64,000 nt of DNA. Source: Larimichthys crocea. Lineage: Eukaryota > Chordata > Actinopteri > Sciaenidae. The notes beneath the pieces are model-generated. The model was not told where the DNA came from. It saw only the letters and a program-made list of their open reading frames with translations, and ran no database searches. The position numbers and the translations under genes were made by a program. Positions 62,116 to 64,000 of this stretch are shown piece after piece (positions within the stretch are counted from its first letter, which is position 1; every line of letters begins with the position of its first letter). The stretch spans positions 11,919,001 to 11,983,000 of the forward strand of contig NC_040019.1 of assembly GCF_000972845.2 (NCBI RefSeq). Direction: 5' to 3'.

Positions 62116-63820
62116 CGCGCTAGCAATTAGCATTAGCCACTAAGAATTAAATACATGCTGATTGCTAACATGCTAATGCTAATTGCTTAATGCTCCTGTG
62201 TGTAAATAAACATGCTCAGCTCACTCGTCACTCTCAACATTTCTGCGGGAAATTGTTAAATAGAGGCCCTCTAATTTTACTGTCACCTTCCTCAGGGATG
62301 ATTTAAGCTGTGTTCAGTACTACATGTTACTGTAAGTTTCCAGGGCTAGTAATCTTACTGTGACCTTTCTCAGAACAAGGGAGATTATAAGTGGTGCTGC
62401 TAATGTTTCAAGTTTTTCATCTAAGTACTTTACCAGATAATGATATGTAGGCTTAATATTGTGTAGGCTAAGCCCATATTGTATAGCTTTAAAAAATATT
62501 TTATGTTGCTTAATGTATTTCAATTTTTTGTGCAGAATTTATTTTGGTTAGATGCCATATCTGTACCGTATCCCCACTGGTACAATAAAACATTAGTTGA
62601 GGAATATAACATGCATTTTTTATTCAGTATATAAGCAATATTTAACTTTATGTTAAAGACACCGTGAGAAATGTATGTTCTCAGAAAAAAAGCCGCTTAT
62701 CAGTTAATCGATCGATAAGGTCAATCAACTAACAATTAATGAATTAATCGATAATTTGCATCCCTACTCTGAATACACCTCAGTGTATTTATCACCTTTA
62801 CATTAAGGACATTTCTGGATTTTTCGTTTTATTTCACAGAGAATGTCAGGCAGTATTGGGAGAGAGCAGGGAATTAATGTAAGACTGCAAACTTACCAGG
62901 ATACAGTGCAGCAGGTCGCAGTTTGTTGTTGAGATTTTTTTCCATGAAATGAATTATTGTTATGACATTTGCTTTTACTAGCTAGTCGACAGTGGTCACA
63001 ACAGAAAATGCGATATGTGAAACGAAGGATGGATGGATGTGATGCGCAACAAATGTCCCAGATCAAATTGTAAATTTCTTTGTGATTAATTGGCAATCCC
63101 CCCGTTTGTTGGAACAAAGATGAGTCTTCTTTTCTGTGTTTACATGAGATAACAAATGGTTGTAAATGGTTCAGTCTTTCAGAGTGCGCCGTGTATATCA
63201 CGTCAACACAAAAAAAGCATTGCACATCTCCTTTTTACCTAATGGATAAGTTTGTAAAGAGGGGAAAAGGCCCTTGTATGTCAGGAAGTCCTTGGCAGCT
63301 TGGAACACAATAATGGTCTGTGAGTGTTAGACACTGGCATCTTTTTGGCCAGTGTCTTGAAAGGTAATATTTATTATGACTTTCATCTTGATGAGATATG
63401 TGCGTTCTTAGGGAGATTGCGGCACTACTCTGTGCTCTTTAGGTAATGACAATGATTAATCATCGAAAGCACACAAGGGGAACAATAATGAATGAATAAT
63501 GGGCTATTTTGTGTTCCACTGATTTCCACCTCATGTGTATCTAAAGAATTAATGTCATCACAATGAACATAAGAGTGCTTGACATCAGAATGCTTCAGAG
63601 ACAAAATGGCTTATGTCCTTGGTATGAAGGAGCCATTTATAAATTGTGTATGGTATCTTAATGTTATGTGGAGGTTTCTTCTTATCTGTGGTGCTGATGT
63701 TTCTTTTTCACTTTTTGGTTTCTGTAAGAAATAAAACTTTTTCTTTCTCAAAGAAACCAAGAAACTTATATATATAAAATACATTCAGTTTAAAAAGTTC
63801 ATCTCTTTACATTTTTGCAG

Positions 63821-64000
63821 CCGGCAACCATCAAGACCCATAACATCATCGAGAGGACAGCCAACTTCGTGTGTCAGCAGGGGGCTCAGTTTGAGATAGT
63901 TCTGAAAGCTAAGCAGGCCAGTAACTCCCAGTTTGACTTTCTTCGCTTTGACCATTACTTGAACCCCTATTACAAACACATCCTACGGGCCATGAAGGAA
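63821..64000 (+). CDS. sfswap: sfswap coding exon 5, partial (residues 193-252)
   Basis: Open to the window edge in phase 0 after exon 4. It encodes a short PATIKTHN linker and then the first SURP (SWAP) domain. That domain reads [20 protein letters not shown] (201-220), followed by [26 protein letters not shown] and ends at the edge with AMKE. The pattern of hydrophobic and aromatic residues (I-I...F-V...G..FE...F.FL....LNPYY) matches SURP modules, which bind splicing partners of the SF1 type. The second SURP domain and the C-terminal RS-rich region lie beyond the window. Confidence 0.95.

Larger units (their letters stand above)
61760..62766 (+). mobile_element. hAT-family element with BED-finger remnant
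   Basis: About 1 kb including the gap. The ends are inverted: TAGGGATGTAAAC at the left, and at the right TTTGCATCCCTA, read inward as TAGGGATGCAAA. Both subterminal regions are rich in ATCGATTAAT. The exact 8-bp duplication CTCTGAAT is diagnostic of hAT. A short frame (61930-62115) encodes a partial BED-type zinc finger with W-S-V-E-H-F and a C-K-L-C pair, but stops before the rest of a transposase. It is therefore non-autonomous. The element is absent from the equivalent place in copy 1. Confidence 0.9.
59817..62903 (+). repeat. Duplicated block, copy 2 (probable assembly artefact)
   Basis: It repeats 57700-59816 in order. The left part (to 61759) differs from copy 1 mainly by single-base deletions, many outside homopolymers, for example GCAACCTGTGATC becoming GCAACCGTGATC, and CACAGAATTGATC becoming CACAGAATATC. 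Right of the N gap the remainder (62767-62903) differs only by substitutions. Without the hAT insertion, copy 2 is about 45 bp shorter than copy 1. This pattern fits an unpolished long-read fill joining a second haplotype, not mutation. Confidence 0.85.
58039..63820 (+). other. sfswap: sfswap intron 4 as assembled
   Basis: 5,782 bp in this assembly, but inflated by the second copy of the duplicated block (59817-62903), a hAT insertion and a 10-N gap. The true intron is probably about 2-3 kb shorter, depending on whether the hAT belongs to the reference haplotype. The acceptor before exon 5 is CATTTTTGCAG. Confidence 0.8.

Overview
The window is vertebrate genomic DNA, most likely from a ray-finned (probably percomorph) fish. 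The evidence is a multi-exon gene with GT-AG introns, long AT-rich non-coding stretches, microsatellites, and decayed Tc1/mariner, hAT, LINE and LTR elements of kinds common in teleosts. There are no bacterial-type operons, CRISPR arrays or phage genes, and I found no tRNA or rRNA gene. Nearly all short open frames in the window are chance frames.

Positions 1-50,400 contain no protein-coding gene that I can recognise. They hold transposon remnants: a candidate MITE (1864-2296), a wrecked Tc1/mariner (about 3641-4390), two solo LTRs of one family in opposite orientation with perfect 5-bp target duplications (18191-18689 and 28471-28958), an L2-type LINE fragment with a nested second repeat (19300-20260), another LINE reverse-transcriptase fragment (24030-24480), a full-length but internally deleted Tc1 (24557-25838), and a compact hAT derivative (49873-50303). 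Several blocks with clustered homeodomain or POU-type sites look like possible conserved non-coding elements. One exon-like open frame (34936-35061) is unexplained.

Positions 50,400-64,000 hold the 5' part of sfswap (splicing factor SWAP, suppressor-of-white-apricot homologue) on the + strand. Five coding exons join in phase to give the first 252 residues: the DRY_EERY N-terminal region, an acidic linker, and most of the first SURP domain. The gene runs off the right edge. Intron 1 carries an in-frame 48-nt exon-like segment with good splice sites. This is of interest because the Drosophila orthologue controls splicing of its own first introns.

Intron 4 contains a head-to-tail repeat of about 2.1 kb that duplicates exon 4. 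The second copy is riddled with single-base deletions and ends at a 10-N gap whose two flanks are identical over 34 bp. The simplest reading is an uncorrected long-read gap fill or retained second haplotype, not a real duplication. The second copy also carries a hAT insertion with an 8-bp target duplication, and the first copy shows the matching empty site.

I did not find a convincing new biological system. The most useful observations are the assembly artefact in sfswap, the candidate sfswap cassette exon, and the solo-LTR pair.
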